A program made the position numbers and the translations under genes. Of a DNA stretch of 64,000 nt, positions 22,367 through 34,426 are shown piece after piece; the stretch's first letter is position 1; each line of letters begins with the position of its first letter. The stretch covers positions 66,348,891-66,412,890 of the forward strand of contig NC_134398.1 in NCBI RefSeq assembly GCF_050003625.1, written 5' to 3'. The notes below the pieces were generated by a model. That model worked only from the letters and a program-made list of their open reading frames with translations, was not told where the DNA came from and did no database searches. This DNA is from Haematobia irritans (Eukaryota; Arthropoda; Insecta; Diptera; Muscidae).

Positions 22367-23301
22367 AAGGGTGATTCTTTTGAGGTTAGGATTTTCATGC
22401 ATTAGTATTTGACAGATCACGTGGGATTTCAGACATGGTGTCAAAGAGAAAGATGCTCAGTATGCTTTGACATTTCATCATGAATAGACTTACGATCTGC
22501 CACAACGTCGAATTTTCAGTGAATGGGCCCTAGAAAAGTTGGCAGAAAATCCGCTTTTTTATCGACAAATTTTGTTCAGCGATGAGGCTCATTTCTGGTT
22601 GAATGGCTACGTAAATAAGCAAAATTGCCGCATTTGGAGTGAAGAGCAACCAGAAGCCGTTCAAGAACTGCCCATGCATCCCGAAAAATGCACTGTTTGG
22701 TGTGGTTTGTACGCTGGTGGAATCATTGGACCGTATTTTTTCAAAGATGCTGTTGGACGCAACGTTACGGTGAATGGCGATCGCTATCGTTCGATGCTAA
22801 CAAACTTTTTGTTGCCAAAAATGGAAGAACTGAACTTGGTTGACATGTGGTTTCAACAAGATGGCGCTACATGCCACACAGCTCGCGATTCTATGGCCAT
22901 TTTGAGGGAAAACTTCGGAGAACAATTCATCTCAAGAAATGGACCGGTAAGTTGGCCACCAAGATCATGCGATTTGACGCCTTTAGACTATTTTTTGTGG
23001 GGCTACGTCAAGTCTAAAGTCTACAGAAATAAGACAGCAACTATTCCAGCTTTGGAAGACAACATTTCCGAAGAAATTCGGGCTATTCCGGCCGAAATGC
23101 TCGAAAAAGTTGCCCAAAATTGGACTTTCCGAATGGACCACCTAAGACGCAGCCGCGGTCAACATTTAAATGAAATTATCTTCAAAAAGTAAATGTCATG
23201 GACCAATCTAACGTTTCAAATAAAGAACCGATGAGATTTTGCAAATTTTATGCGTTTTTTTTTTTTAAAAAAAGTTATCAAGCTCTTAACAAATCACCCT
23301 T
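22367..23301 (+). mobile_element. Tc1/mariner-superfamily transposon, internally deleted
   Basis: Ends AAGGGTGATT and AATCACCCTT form a 10-bp perfect inverted repeat, flanked by TA at 22365-22366 and 23302-23303. The empty target is preserved in the J fragment at 3540-3575. The 935-bp length, against about 1.3 kb expected for such elements, reflects loss of the segment for the N-terminal DNA-binding domain near 22490. Both ends are intact, so the copy could still be mobilised in trans (inference). Confidence 0.85.
22488..23192 (+). pseudogene. Transposase, catalytic part only (IS630-Tc1/mariner type)
   Basis: A continuous frame from about 22488, just after an in-frame TAG at 22485, to the TAA at 23190-23192, with no internal stop or frameshift. 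It begins in the linker before the catalytic core (RRIFSEWALEKL). The DDE/D triad is visible as FSDEAHFW (22572-22595), WFQQDGATCH (about 22848-22877) and SCDLTPLDYFLWG (from about 22965), with 36 residues between the second and third aspartates. The usual protein of this type is about 340 residues. Here about 235 codons remain, without the helix-turn-helix domains or an ATG start. The enzyme would cut and paste the element at TA sites. An intact catalytic core without its DNA-binding half suggests a fairly recent internal deletion. Confidence 0.85.
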
Positions 23302-23366
23302 TATATGTGCTTCCTGCAAAATATGTTTGGAACTTATATTAGAGAAGCGATTTTTTTGAGGGTGTA

Positions 23367-24464
23367 GTACAGAATTTCTTTAAATTTCTCACATCTATAT
23401 ATTGTTCCCGTATCAGCATAGTATTATATATTATTTTAAGGCTTTACACCAATATTTCGATCTGTTATAACCGGATTGGCAAAACTAAGTTCTTGGGTGG
23501 AGGGTATCAAACGAGACGACTATGCTAAAAACACACACTGAAGAATCTAAGCTAACCACATATGTATATCCGAAAGGTATGGCAATAGCATCCTAGTACT
23601 TTTGCAACCACACGTTATTTAAGGGACATTCATATTACAATCGAAAAAGCCATAAAAAGAATCTGTGTACCACGAGGATGTTGGTAATAATAATTGCAAG
23701 ACATAAAACTCACACGCACTCACGGGCACGCACAATATTCAACGATCATAAACCATGGAAGAAATGAAAATGGCAAAACAAAAGTGGCACGAAAAAAATG
23801 TAATTCCGAGGCCACCACAAGAAAACAGTAATACACATACGGTGGAATAGAGAAGAAGAAAATGTTTTTTATTAAAACCATAAACTTACACTAAATACAC
23901 ACTAAGATGACATAAATGTGGCCAACATAAGGTACTTTATGATCTAACTCACCGAAACAAACAACATTATGTTTTAGTGCAAGAATGAAGATTTGCCAAC
24001 TAAAGTAAAAAAAAATATAAGGGGGACGGAAAGAGCTAAGTTTGGTTGGAACTTTATGATACCTTATGGCAAAACCTACTAAATTAGTAGTGTTACAGCT
24101 AAGAGATATTATAAAAGAGTATATTGTGTCAAATGTTTAAATTATGACAAAACGACGCAAATTCCTATATTTCAATTACATATCTATCGACCGATATCAA
24201 AAATGTTTTTTGCAAAGTTGTTTAAAATTTGATTTAGATTTAAAAATTCTCATATTAGCCGACTTAAATTTAAAGTCTATAAGGTCTATATAACCAGACT
24301 GTGTTGAGACCCATACAAAACCTTAAAGTCTATACAATTTGTGGTAGTCTAAAAAATTATGTTCAGGTCAGGCCACATTTAAATATATGCACTAAGCACC
24401 GAACAAATTTGAGACATTTGAGATGACATTGAAAATATAGATCTACAAAGTGATGCATGGTAAA
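23367..24464. other. Unique DNA, no gene seen
   Basis: About 1.1 kb with no recognised repeat and no domain-bearing ORF. Short A-rich runs only. Confidence 0.4.
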
Positions 24465-25100
24465 CCAGGCGAAGGAATATGTTTGGTTAGGTTAGGTTAG
24501 ATGGCAGCCCGATGTATCAGGCTCACTTAGACTATTCAGTCCATTGTGATACCACATTGGTGAACTTCTCTCTTATCACTGAGTGCTGCCCGCTTCCATG
24601 TTAAGCTCAATGACAAGGGACCTCCTTTTTATAGCCGAGTCCGAACGGCGTTCCACATTGCAGTGAAACCACTTAGACAAGCTTTGAAACCCTCAGAAAT
24701 GTCACCAGCATTACTGAGGTGGGATAATCCACCGCTGAAAAACTTTTTGGTGTTCGGTCGAAGCAGGGATCGAACCCACGACCTTGTGTATGCAAGGCGG
24801 GCATGCTAACCATTGCACCACGATAGCTCCCAGGCGAAGGAATATGATCACCACCAAACATGTTTCAAGAGCAAAATGTTATTTGTGGACTGTGAACGTT
24901 GAACACATGTGTCGAAAATTATGTATCTGGTTTCGGCAACCATACATATGTTTGCCTAAAAAACAACAATTTTGCGACAAAAATGTTCCACCGTCCAAAA
25001 ATATTATATTCCTTACTTGTTTTCCTAATGTTTTAGTGTGGTGCGGTAATATTTTGTTTTTCAAACCGAAGAAGAAAAAAATCACCCGTTTCAAATTCTT
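24465..25100. mobile_element. Family R relic split by SINE copy 3
   Basis: The left end AGGCGAAGGAATATGATCACC and the following ACATGTTTCAAGAGCAAAATG match the 250-bp R element at 50039-50288. The right end is not recognisable, so the end coordinate is approximate. A SINE inserted 15 bp into it. Confidence 0.5.
24482..24831 (-). mobile_element. tRNA-derived SINE (family S), copy 3
   Basis: Full length. The head at about 24755-24831 on the minus strand carries B box GGTTCGATCCC, and the tail GGTTAGGTTAGGTTAG is at 24485-24500. The flanking duplication AGGCGAAGGAATATG is perfect over 15 bp (24467-24481 and 24832-24846). Confidence 0.93.
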
Positions 25101-25670
25101 TTAGTTATTTGAACATCAGCCCAAAAACGACAATCCATTATGGTCAAATAGGTAGCCACATATCGAATGGAACATGACGTTGATGAGTTGGCAAATAAAT
25201 ATTATTGAATAAATATGGATATACACCATACGATTGAATGTCCACATATGTCCGTCTGTCAGACTTTTGTTTTGATAAATTAAACATACTTCTGTAAAGA
25301 TACACACAGACAACAACGGCGACCAATGAGTTCACAGACATCTCTTTTTTTTTGAAGGGTAGACAACAAACAAACCGTCTGTTTATTTAAGCTTCAGAAA
25401 TCATCCAGGCATTCATTCATTGAATTGTTGTATCGGCCGAGTGGTGTATCTGATATCCCACCGAAACAGAAGCTGTCAAAGATATTTGTATTTCATTTGA
25501 TGACAATTCATTGTTGGCTTTCCACAAAAAAAGACGAAATAAAGAAAGAAACACACAAGTCATTTATGGATAGTATTCTTGGTCTGCTGTTCTTGAAACG
25601 AGTCATGATTGCGGTCTTTGAAAGGCCATGTTTTATATACTAATCAAAATTATTCACAGTGGTTTATCAC
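25101..25670. other. Unique DNA, no gene seen
   Basis: No repeat family recognised. ORFs of 60-70 codons on both strands overlap each other and show no domain. Confidence 0.4.
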
Positions 25671-25683
25671 AATTTAATATGAA

Positions 25684-26026
25684 GGTTAGGTTAGGTTAGG
25701 TTATGTGGCAGCCCGATGTATCAGGCTCACTTAGACTATTCAGTCCATTGTGATACCACAGTGGTGAACTTCTCTCTTATCACTGAGTGCTGCCCGATTC
25801 CATGTTAAGCTCAATGACAAGGGACCTCCTTTTTATAGCTGAGTCCGAACGGCGTTCCACATTGCAGTGAAACCACTTTTGAAACCCTCAGAAATATCAC
25901 CAGCATTACTGAGGTGGGATAATCCACCGCTGAAAAACTTTTTGATGTTCGGTCGTAGCAGGAATTGAACCCACGACCTTGGGTATGCAAGGCGGGCATG
26001 CTAACCATTGCACCACGGTGGCTCCC
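25684..26026 (-). mobile_element. tRNA-derived SINE (family S), copy 4
   Basis: Full length with a four-unit GGTTA tail at 25684-25703 and the tRNA-like head at about 25950-26026 (minus). A perfect 13-bp duplication AATTTAATATGAA lies at 25671-25683 and 26027-26039. Confidence 0.93.
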
Positions 26027-26213
26027 AATTTAATATGAAAGATGGCAAATAGATTTTTTTCTTACTTCTTCCATTCCGAGGAAAGCGATATTTTTTTTTC
26101 AAAGTTTGCGAGATCGCGGAATACCGAAAAATTTCCTTGGACTTGTTGTAAATTTCAACAAATTAGGAATTCCTTGGTTTTTTTTTTTAGATATTTGAAC
26201 AAATTAACAATTA

Positions 26214-26698
26214 CACCCTCAAAAAAAATCGCTGCTGTAACATATACCCCACTCTTAGCTTCAAGCATATGTATTTGCAGGATTGGTCCAAACAAAATAT
26301 TTTTTTTGTTCAAACATATTATGTTTCACCTTAGGCTTACAATGGTAGTAAACATTTTAATTAAATTTTCTTTGTGTATATATATTTTTAAGGCGCCAAT
26401 TGGTTTCTTTCATTCTTTTACTTGCAGCTTACTCTCTAGGTCTCTCTTTCTAAACACATATATGTTTATAGTCTGTTTCAAATTTGGTATATGTTTGCAT
26501 ACAAGCATATTATATTTACAAACATTTTATGTCCCAAACATAATATGTTATAACATATTAACAAATATGTCCCAAACATGCTATGCTAGTTTAAAAGCAT
26601 TGTATGCTTGCACTTAAAAATATTGTGTTAACAATTTTGAGTTCCAAACATATATTTTTTACACCCAAACATATGAAAAACAGTCTTTTTCGTGCGTG
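26214..26698 (+). mobile_element. Family J element, complete, TA-flanked
   Basis: 485 bp from CACCCTCAAAAAAAATCGCT to GTCTTTTTCGTGCGTG, with TA at 26212-26213 and 26699-26700. The body carries CATAAT, CATATT and AACATATTAACA motifs as in the copy at 17243. The 191-codon frame crossing its left end (26042-26617) is low-complexity and not a gene. Confidence 0.78.
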
Positions 26699-27520
26699 TA
26701 TATACTGCCGAAAGTTCGACCAACCCAAATCTTGGGATTGCCTATATTGCCTTCCTTCTACTAAAGGTTGACATCCACAATCGAACTACTTGGGTTGTGG
26801 TACACTCAAAAAAGAGGACGCTAATGCCAACTGAACTTTGTTTTAGTTCATGAAGATTAGTTGAGTTTAGTTACATTTTGCCCAACGTGAGCAAATGTTC
26901 CTTATTTGAATAATTTTTTGGTAACATTAATGATGTAAATATAATGCACAATTTTACTAAACAATAAAATAGTTCATACTGAGATATGTGAATTGAATTG
27001 AATCCATAAGTCTCTCAAATGACTAAATTTTACTAAAATTGTACCTGTCTTGAATTTTGTTCAGAGTTAAAGACATTTTATATCCCATTTTCTCCTTCAA
27101 AATATGAAAAGGTATTTATTATTGTTTATAAATTTTCTCCAATTTGACAAAAAGTATTAACTTATTTGTAACATAGAAAGCTATTTTATTTATGTAATTG
27201 TTACCGATGGCAAGGTATCATAAAACTTCTTAACATTGTCTTCCAAATTTAAATAAACCGTCTAAATTAAATGCCTATATATAAGCCTCTTAAATTATTG
27301 ATCGGTGTATATTGAGGTGTCTACAAATAATTATTAACCGATATAAACCAAATTTCACATGACAATTAGGGGGCCATTTTTCATTCAAGGAATCAAATAA
27401 AATTCACTCCCCCAAGAATCTCCGGAGACCAAATCTGGAGATTACGTACTAAATTTCAATCGGATCGGCTGAAATATTCTTCCAAGAGGTTCCGAAATTC
27501 AAATCTAAAGGCCGGATTGG
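26699..27520 (-). repeat. Family A relic, inverted, split by family H
   Basis: The left part, GAAAGTTCGACCAACCCAAAT through TCCACAATCGAACTACTTGG (26709-26800), and the right part from GTTACCGATGGCAAGGTATC (about 27201) match the A tail read backwards. Module-like sequence continues to about 27520 (CGGAGACCAAATCTGGAGATT). The head is absent because the mariner relic follows. Confidence 0.7.
26803..27195 (+). mobile_element. Family H element inside the A relic
   Basis: TA then CACTCAAAAAAGAGG, GCCAACTGAACTTTGTTTTA then GTTCATG, and ACAAAATAG-type H blocks follow. The right TIR is eroded, so the end is placed where A sequence resumes. Confidence 0.55.
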
Positions 27521-27524
27521 GCAC

Positions 27525-28535
27525 ATTTGCAACACCGATATGTGTGTAAGTCAATTAGTTTGTGAGATAGAGCGTCTTTTGTGAAGCAACTTTTGTTATT
27601 GTGACAAAAAAGGAATTTCGTGTTTAGATAAAATACTGTTTTCTGAAGGGGAAAAATACGGAGGAAGCAAAAACTTGGCTTGATAATGAGTTTCTGGACT
27701 CTGCCCCAGGGAAATCAACAATAATTGATTGGTATGCAAAATTCAAGCGTGGTGAAATGAGCACGGAGGACGGTGACGCCCGAAAGAGGTGGTTACCGAC
27801 GAAAACATCAAAAAAATCCACAAAATGATTTTGAATGACCGTAAAATGATGTTGATCGAGATAGCAGAGGCCTTAAAGATATCAAAGGAACGTGTTGGTC
27901 ATATCATTCATCAATATTTGGATATGCGGAAGCTCTGTGCAAAATGGGTGCCGCACGAGCTCACATTTAACCAAAAACAACAACGTGTTGATGATTCTGA
28001 GCGGTGTTTGCAGCTGTTAACTCCTAATCGTAATTTTCCGTCGATATGTGACAATGGATGAAACATGGCTCCATCACTACACTCCTGAGTCCAATCGACA
28101 GTCGGCTGAATGGACAGCGACCGGTGAACCGTCTCCGAAGCGTGTAAAGACTCAAAAGTCCGCTGGCAAAGTAATGACTATTATATGGCGTTATTGGAGC
28201 GTTTGAAGGTCGAAATCGCAGCAAAACGGCCCCATATGAAGAAGAAAAAGTGTTGTTCCACCAAGACAACACACCGTGTCACAAGTCATTGAGAACGATG
28301 GCAAAAATTCATGAATTGGGCTTCGAATTGCTTCCCCACCCACCGTATTCTCCAGATCTGGCCCCCAGCGACTTTTTCTTGTTCTCAGACCTCAAAAGGA
28401 TGCTCGCAGGAAAAAAAAAATTGGCTGCAATGAAGAGGTGATCGCCGAAACTGAGGCCTATTTTGAGGCAAAACCGAAGGAGTACTACCAAAATGGTATC
28501 AAAAGAAGATTTTCGTACGATTCCCAAAAATAGTA
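27525..28535 (+). pseudogene. irritans-type mariner transposase relic
   Basis: Reading in pieces gives the mariner order. An N-terminal segment (from about 27601; KKEFRV then an in-frame TAG at 27625) is followed by the helix-turn-helix part (27789-28020; ENIKKIHKMILNDRK and KISKERVGHIIHQYLD). The catalytic pieces are MDETWLHHYTPESN (about 28050), HQDNTPCHKS (about 28253) and PPYSPDLAPSDFF (about 28337). Compared with what I remember of this subfamily, the start codon is lost, short deletions shift the frame near 27776 and 28028, a segment of roughly 90 bp is missing near 28175, and an A-run shifts frame near 28412. No TIR is visible at either side. The protein would have been about 350 residues. 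Dead, but well enough preserved to suggest moderate age. Confidence 0.88.
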
Positions 28536-28672
28536 AGAATTAATTACTGTATTTACAGTTAAAATGGTCATGATGTGGCGCCAATATTTTTCTTCTTGAG
28601 TTTTAGTTAATTTTTTATTCTATGAGAACGGGGCATTAAACTTTAAATATTTAGTGCAAACAAATATTCCAA
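28536..28672. other. Flank of the mariner relic, no feature
   Basis: No mariner-like end is recognisable. AT-rich DNA before the family Q fragment. Confidence 0.35.
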
Positions 28673-28835
28673 AGCCCAACAAAAACAGAGCTTCCAAAAA
28701 AATAGTTTGGAATTTTAAAAATTGTTTCGCTCGGACCGGGGGTTGAGCCTGGGTTTATTGTCACCATAACGAAGCATCGAAACGTCAATTCAAGTTTTTG
28801 TGATATAATTGTAATATGACACCAATTTATAACAT
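28673..28835 (-). mobile_element. Family Q fragment with tRNA-like module
   Basis: Starts CCCAACAAAAACAGAGCTTCC, matching the right end of the Q element at 36160-36182 read backwards. A tRNA-like module follows on the minus strand (about 28728-28776, B-box-like GGCTCAACCCC), then a GTCAATTCAA/TTTGTGATAT block that matches about 35758-35785. The rest of Q is missing. Confidence 0.65.
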
Positions 28836-30289
28836 TTTAATTACATCTTGAGATGTTCTTTTCTAATATGATTAATTGATTAAGGATCCCTGGATGCTCT
28901 TAAATAGAAATGTATGTGAAAAAAACTTCCAGTTTTTTGCTGGTTTTTTCAGCTTATAAACAAAAAACAACTGCTAAATCCGCAAATGATACAACAGAAC
29001 AAATCTAAAAATAACCAAAAATAAAGAATAAGAAGGTCGTACCAAAAAATTTAACAACAAAGAAACAAATCTCAATTTTTTGCCAAAATGAAAAATTTAT
29101 GTTTTGTTGTGCTAAATTTCGAAATTTTGTGGCTAGTGTTAACGAAGTTTGAAACGCTTATTCTTGCATAGTGATGCCTAGAATAATTTACTTTTACATA
29201 ATTTTTTTTTTAATACAATGTAACCACTGTGCCACTCTAGATTCAAAACACAAGAAAGGGTATGCTTTCATAAACGAAAATGAACAGTAGCTCGGTAAAT
29301 GTTGAGTTTAGGAAAAGAGAAATCCATCCTAAGTAAATCTTAAGAAGGCAGCTGAGCAACACACAATACAAATACATATCAAGATAAATATGTATCTATG
29401 TATACTCATACAAATACAACAACAGGAATTGATGACTTGACTACTATGTTTTTGTCTTCTCATTATATGAAAAGGTTGCTGCTCATTTTGTCGTTTTTGT
29501 GAAGTGTCATTGTGGAGACAAAAATTAAATATTGGTAGCTGTCATTTTGACATCTACAAAATGTGTCTGTCAAATGGCTATTGACATAAGCGATGGTCGC
29601 ATGTGTCTCTGTGCCTGCCTATTTCTATACTCGTATGGAATGGCGACAGCAGCAAACAGAGTGTCAACGACAATGTCTAATCAACCAGCAGGCCAAATGA
29701 CAAACTCATTGTCATCATAAAGGATTTATGACATTGATGATAATTATAAAAACGGGAAGTGTTTGTTTAGTCATTACTTTTATTTGTTTATTTTTTTGTG
29801 TGTTTTTGTTTACACGCTTAGTTTCTTCTTCTTCTGCTTATGGAATCCATTGACATTTTTTTTGGGTAGCCATAGAGGAAATGCCATTTGTATTAATCGT
29901 GAATATGTCATTTGTCTAACTTGTCTTAAATAATGATGATTGTGAGAAAGGCGCTCATAGACATAGGCCACTGATACATTCAATATCGTTTGATATGCAA
30001 AGACAAAGAACGGGGTTGGTTTAGCTGCAAAATGTTCATAGTTTGAGTTTGGATGGGATTAATTTTGTAAATTTGAGTTTTCGATGATAATCTTATTGAA
30101 ATTGTAACGGAATAACAAATTGTATACCCAATATAATATGGGATTATTTTAATTCCATCCACAGTCGCTCTAGATTTTCAATGGATTTAGTACAATCTTA
30201 TCTAAAATTTTCATAAATAAAAATGGTTTTCAGACATATCCCCAAAAGATGTTACGTATTTCAGTGTTGCTTTGAAAAAGTCTAAAGTC
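28836..30289. other. Unique DNA with a second TGTCA-rich stretch
   Basis: About 1.45 kb with no recognised repeat. TGTCA/TGACA motifs cluster at 29505-29740 (for example GCTGTCATTTTGACATC, GAGTGTCAACGACAATG, AATGACAAACTCATTGTCAT). No convincing exon was found. Confidence 0.35.
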
Positions 30290-30822
30290 GGGCAGCGCTG
30301 ACTATATTATATTCTTCACTACTCTGTATATCAAAATGTTTGATAACATCATAACTCCTTCAAATTTGTTGAATGCTATATAAAGTTTATATTCCCATAT
30401 ACAAATAACTAAATACACTCTAAAACAAAAGTGAACCCTATATGGCACTAAAGCCAATATACATAATTCTATTTTAGTTCATGGAATTGTTATGCACGCA
30501 AAGAAAAAAAACGTTTGGAAAACGTGTACCGAAAACGTTTTTCTTTTGTTAGAGTTTTTTGAATTGCTTCGAAAAGTATACACTTTTATCACCAAAAAAA
30601 TTCATTTGGTACAAAATTTTTATTTTTTCAATAAAAAAAGTTATTTTTGAACCAAAAACACAGTCCATTTCGTTTATCTCAAACACTGTTCTTTTCTGAC
30701 TTTAGGTCTTTAATAAGACACATTTTAAAGTTCAGAGTAAAATTTAATATAGTAAATGTAATGTTGAACATTTTTTCGGAATCTTTCGACCATCTCTGGA
30801 ATATATGTAAAAAAAAAAAACT

Positions 30823-30899
30823 TTGGTCGAAGCAGGGATCGAACCCACGACCCTTGGCATGCAAGTCGGACGTAGCAACCACTGCACCACGGTGCCCAA
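30823..30899 (-). other. tRNA-like pol III module 1 in element I
   Basis: The minus strand reads CACCGTGGTGCAGTGGTTGC (A-box region), then GGTTCGATCCC (B box), then a T-run of a dozen, a plausible pol III terminator. The head is close to that of the family S SINE. Not a functional tRNA gene: acceptor pairing is not apparent. Confidence 0.65.
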
Positions 30900-31009
30900 C
30901 TAAATGTATTTTTCTGTTAAATAAACTTTGTTTAATCGGCTCGTGGGCGCCGCAAGCTATGCTATATAAATATAACTTATATGGGTAATTGTCTATTGAT
31001 GACTATAAC

Positions 31010-31082
31010 GGCTACATAGCTCAGTGGATAGTGTGTTGGCTTACAAACTGCATGGTCCGCGGTTCGATTCTCCGTCCAGGCG
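31010..31082 (+). other. tRNA-like pol III module 2 in element I
   Basis: TAGCTCAGTGGATAGTGTG (A-box region) and GGTTCGATTCTCC (B box) at normal tRNA spacing. It differs from module 1, so it has an independent tRNA origin. No strong T-run follows directly. Confidence 0.65.
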
Positions 31083-32310
31083 AAAGGTAAAAAAAATTTA
31101 AAATTTATAAAATCGTATAATTTCTTCTACATTGCTTGTATTACAGAAAAAGGTGCTAAGAAATAAAAAACTTCGTGGAAGTGAGAAAGATGTGAGGGAA
31201 AATGCAATTAGCCAGAAAAAATTTTTTTTGAGTTAGTCTTTATGAAATTGTTACTACATCCTGGAAAAGAATAAACGTTTATCACAAAAAGAATATACTT
31301 TTCTTCCAAATACACTTCGTTTCAACGAAAAGCAAATGAGAAACGAACTTTGTTTGTCTAAAATTTCGTTTGGGAGGAAAGAATTATTTTTTTGCGTGTG
31401 GTATAAGAATGATTGCTATTTTTAATATTTTTTGTGTACATTATTTAAATTAACTAAAAAGAAGGGAAAAATTATAAATAAATGAAGCAAAAAGATATAC
31501 TAAATTCGTACTTCCCACAAAATAGTCCAGAACTTCTTAAAATTTCTAAATTTTGCCACAAATGCGCCTATCTTGGACTTCGTATGGTACTAAAGACATT
31601 CTTGCAATTTTTAACTCCAATTTTTTCCTTCAATCTAAAAAATTGTCTTTATCAAGTGAAAAAGTTTAATTACGTCCATTAAATTTTCTTGTACTTGTAC
31701 AAAAAATGTTTACTTATTTTTGTGACATCGATGTATGTAATACATATTAGTTAAAATTTTCTAAAATTAATCTAAATTTTGTAAATTTTGTAAATCAAGA
31801 CTTGAAATTTAAACCGGCTAACACCTTGGGATAAAATACAATATTAGTAAAAATAAGTAAGGAAATTCTAAAGACGGGCGGGGCCGACTATAATATACCC
31901 TGCACCGCTTTGTAGATCTACATTTTTGATACCATCTCAAATTCATCAATTTTGTTGGGGTTTATGTGCCCATATACATACATTTAAATCTGACCCGATC
32001 TGGATACAATTTGTGAGACTTCTGGAAAATCTATTAGACTTAAATTTAAGTTCGTTAACACCTTGGGGTGGAACACCGAGTTTGTTAAAAAATATGGGAT
32101 ATATATATAAAGGCAATAGAAAAATTTAAGTATGTTTTATAAGTGTTCGACTTAGAATCCGCGATTGTACAAGGGAAATGTGAGTACTTTTCCCAAATCG
32201 AAAAATGATAACATGGGAGCTTTTGTCCAAATCTGAGCCGATTTTGACTAAATTTGTCACACATTGCTAAAATTTTGAATGTACTGTTCGTGCAAAATTT
32301 CAAGTAGATA

Positions 32311-33441
<1,131 letters not shown>

Positions 33442-34004
33442 TAGATATCGACTGCTTCATTCCAAAGTACGCTAAGTCTAAAAAGTGAATTTTACAGAAA
33501 ACAAGTTCAAAGTTTTGTTTTTGAAATTTCTCAAAACCAGTATAAGACAGAAATTCCCTTATTTTCGGTCATAAAATCATATCTATTTTATTTTTTTAGT
33601 ATTTACGATCTCAAAATAGTGATAATATAACATGGCTAAAAATTACTTAGACCACTATAACCGAACAAAGCCTTTTGACATTTTTACATTGGATTTTTTT
33701 TTAACTTTTGTCACAAGCTAAGTACAATATTAATCATAACTTTTGATAGAAGTATCAAAAAAATTCGAAATTTTGACAGGATGTAATTCACAAAAATCCA
33801 AATAAAACATAACGAACTCCATGAAAACACGTTAAGTCGACTTAGCGTACTCTAGAATGAGGGCATCGATATGTATTAGAAGTATATGAAAATTGGAGTC
33901 ATTTTTACAAGTTTTCGACTTAGCAGTGGCAATTTAACAAAGGAAAATGTGGATATTTTGGCCATTTTTGCCCAAATCGGAAAATGTATATATAAACACT
34001 CAAA

Positions 34005-34426
34005 AAAAGTGAACCCTCTATTTCACTAAAGCCAATTTAACTTTATTTTAGTTTTTGCGTATCGAGAAAATCGGGAAAAAATTATACACAAATGAAGTAT
34101 AAAGATTTACTAATTTCGTTCTTCTCACAAAATAGTTCATTATTTCTTTAAATTTGTAAATTTTACTACAAATGCGCCCATCTTGAACTTCTTATGGCAC
34201 TAAAGACATTCTTGCAATTTTGAACTCTATTTTTTTCCTTCAAATTACAAATTTTCTGTAACGAGTGAAAAAAATTAATTATGTACAAAAATCTTCTTGA
34301 ATTCGTCGAAAAATATTTACTTATTTTTGTGATATCGGCGTGCAAATGTGCTAAAAATAATCTAAATTTTCTAAAATTAATCAAAATTTTTCTTCCTGGT
34401 GGTTTCACTGTTTTTTCAGTGTAGTT
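34005..34426 (+). mobile_element. Family H element
   Basis: Begins CACTCAAAAAAAGTGAACCC and TCTATTTCACTAAAGCC, and ends CACTGTTTTTTCAGTG at about 34426 before TA. About 420 bp and non-coding. The left flank is AA rather than TA, so its duplication is eroded. Confidence 0.7.

Larger units (their letters stand above)
22223..23364 (-). mobile_element. Family J element hosting a Tc1/mariner-type transposon
   Basis: The right end CGATTTTTTTGAGGGTG is followed by TA (23365-23366), and the body resembles other J copies. It is interrupted at a TA by the 935-bp transposon at 22367-23301. The left boundary is uncertain because it starts in a T-run directly after the truncated A element. Confidence 0.65.
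30495..31398 (+). mobile_element. Composite TIR element I, copy 1 (two tRNA-like modules)
   Basis: 904 bp from CACGCAAAGAAAAAAAACG to ATTATTTTTTTGCGTG, flanked by TG on both sides (30493-30494 and 31399-31400). Inside are a minus-strand tRNA-like module (30823-30899) and a plus-strand one (31010-31082). They point away from each other across a ~110-bp AT-rich spacer. No ORF encodes a transposase or reverse transcriptase. The layout repeats in copies at 32311 and 44856, so the whole composite moved as a unit. Confidence 0.8.
30416..31795 (+). mobile_element. Family H element split by composite element I
   Basis: TA then CACTCTAAAACAAAAGTGAACC at 30416, and TTTTAGTTCATGGAATTGTT before the break at 30494. 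From about 31399 H resumes with AAAATAGTCCAGAACTTCTT, ACAAATGCGCC and TTCTTGTACTT blocks that match the H copy at 34005. The right end is eroded. Confidence 0.65.
30290..31868 (+). repeat. Family B fragment hosting H, which hosts I
   Basis: B sequence at 30290-30413 (GGGCAGCGCTGACTATATTA) resumes at about 31798 with GACTTGAAATTTAAACCGGC and ATACAATATTAGTAAAAAT. The gap is filled by the family H element below, so the nest is I in H in B. Confidence 0.6.

Noticed and set aside
25684..25703. Telomeric (TTAGG)n tract
   Set aside because: It is the short tail of a SINE flanked by target duplications, four units only.
26042..26617. 191-codon ORF
   Set aside because: Runs from the SINE flank into the non-coding family J element, with low-complexity composition and no domain.
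30647..30988. 113-codon ORF (and its counterpart at 45244-45549)
   Set aside because: Reads across the tRNA-like module and spacer of composite element I. No domain.
31010..31082. Functional tRNA gene
   Set aside because: A and B boxes are present, but I see no full cloverleaf pairing and the sequence occurs only within repeat copies. Treated as tRNA-derived.
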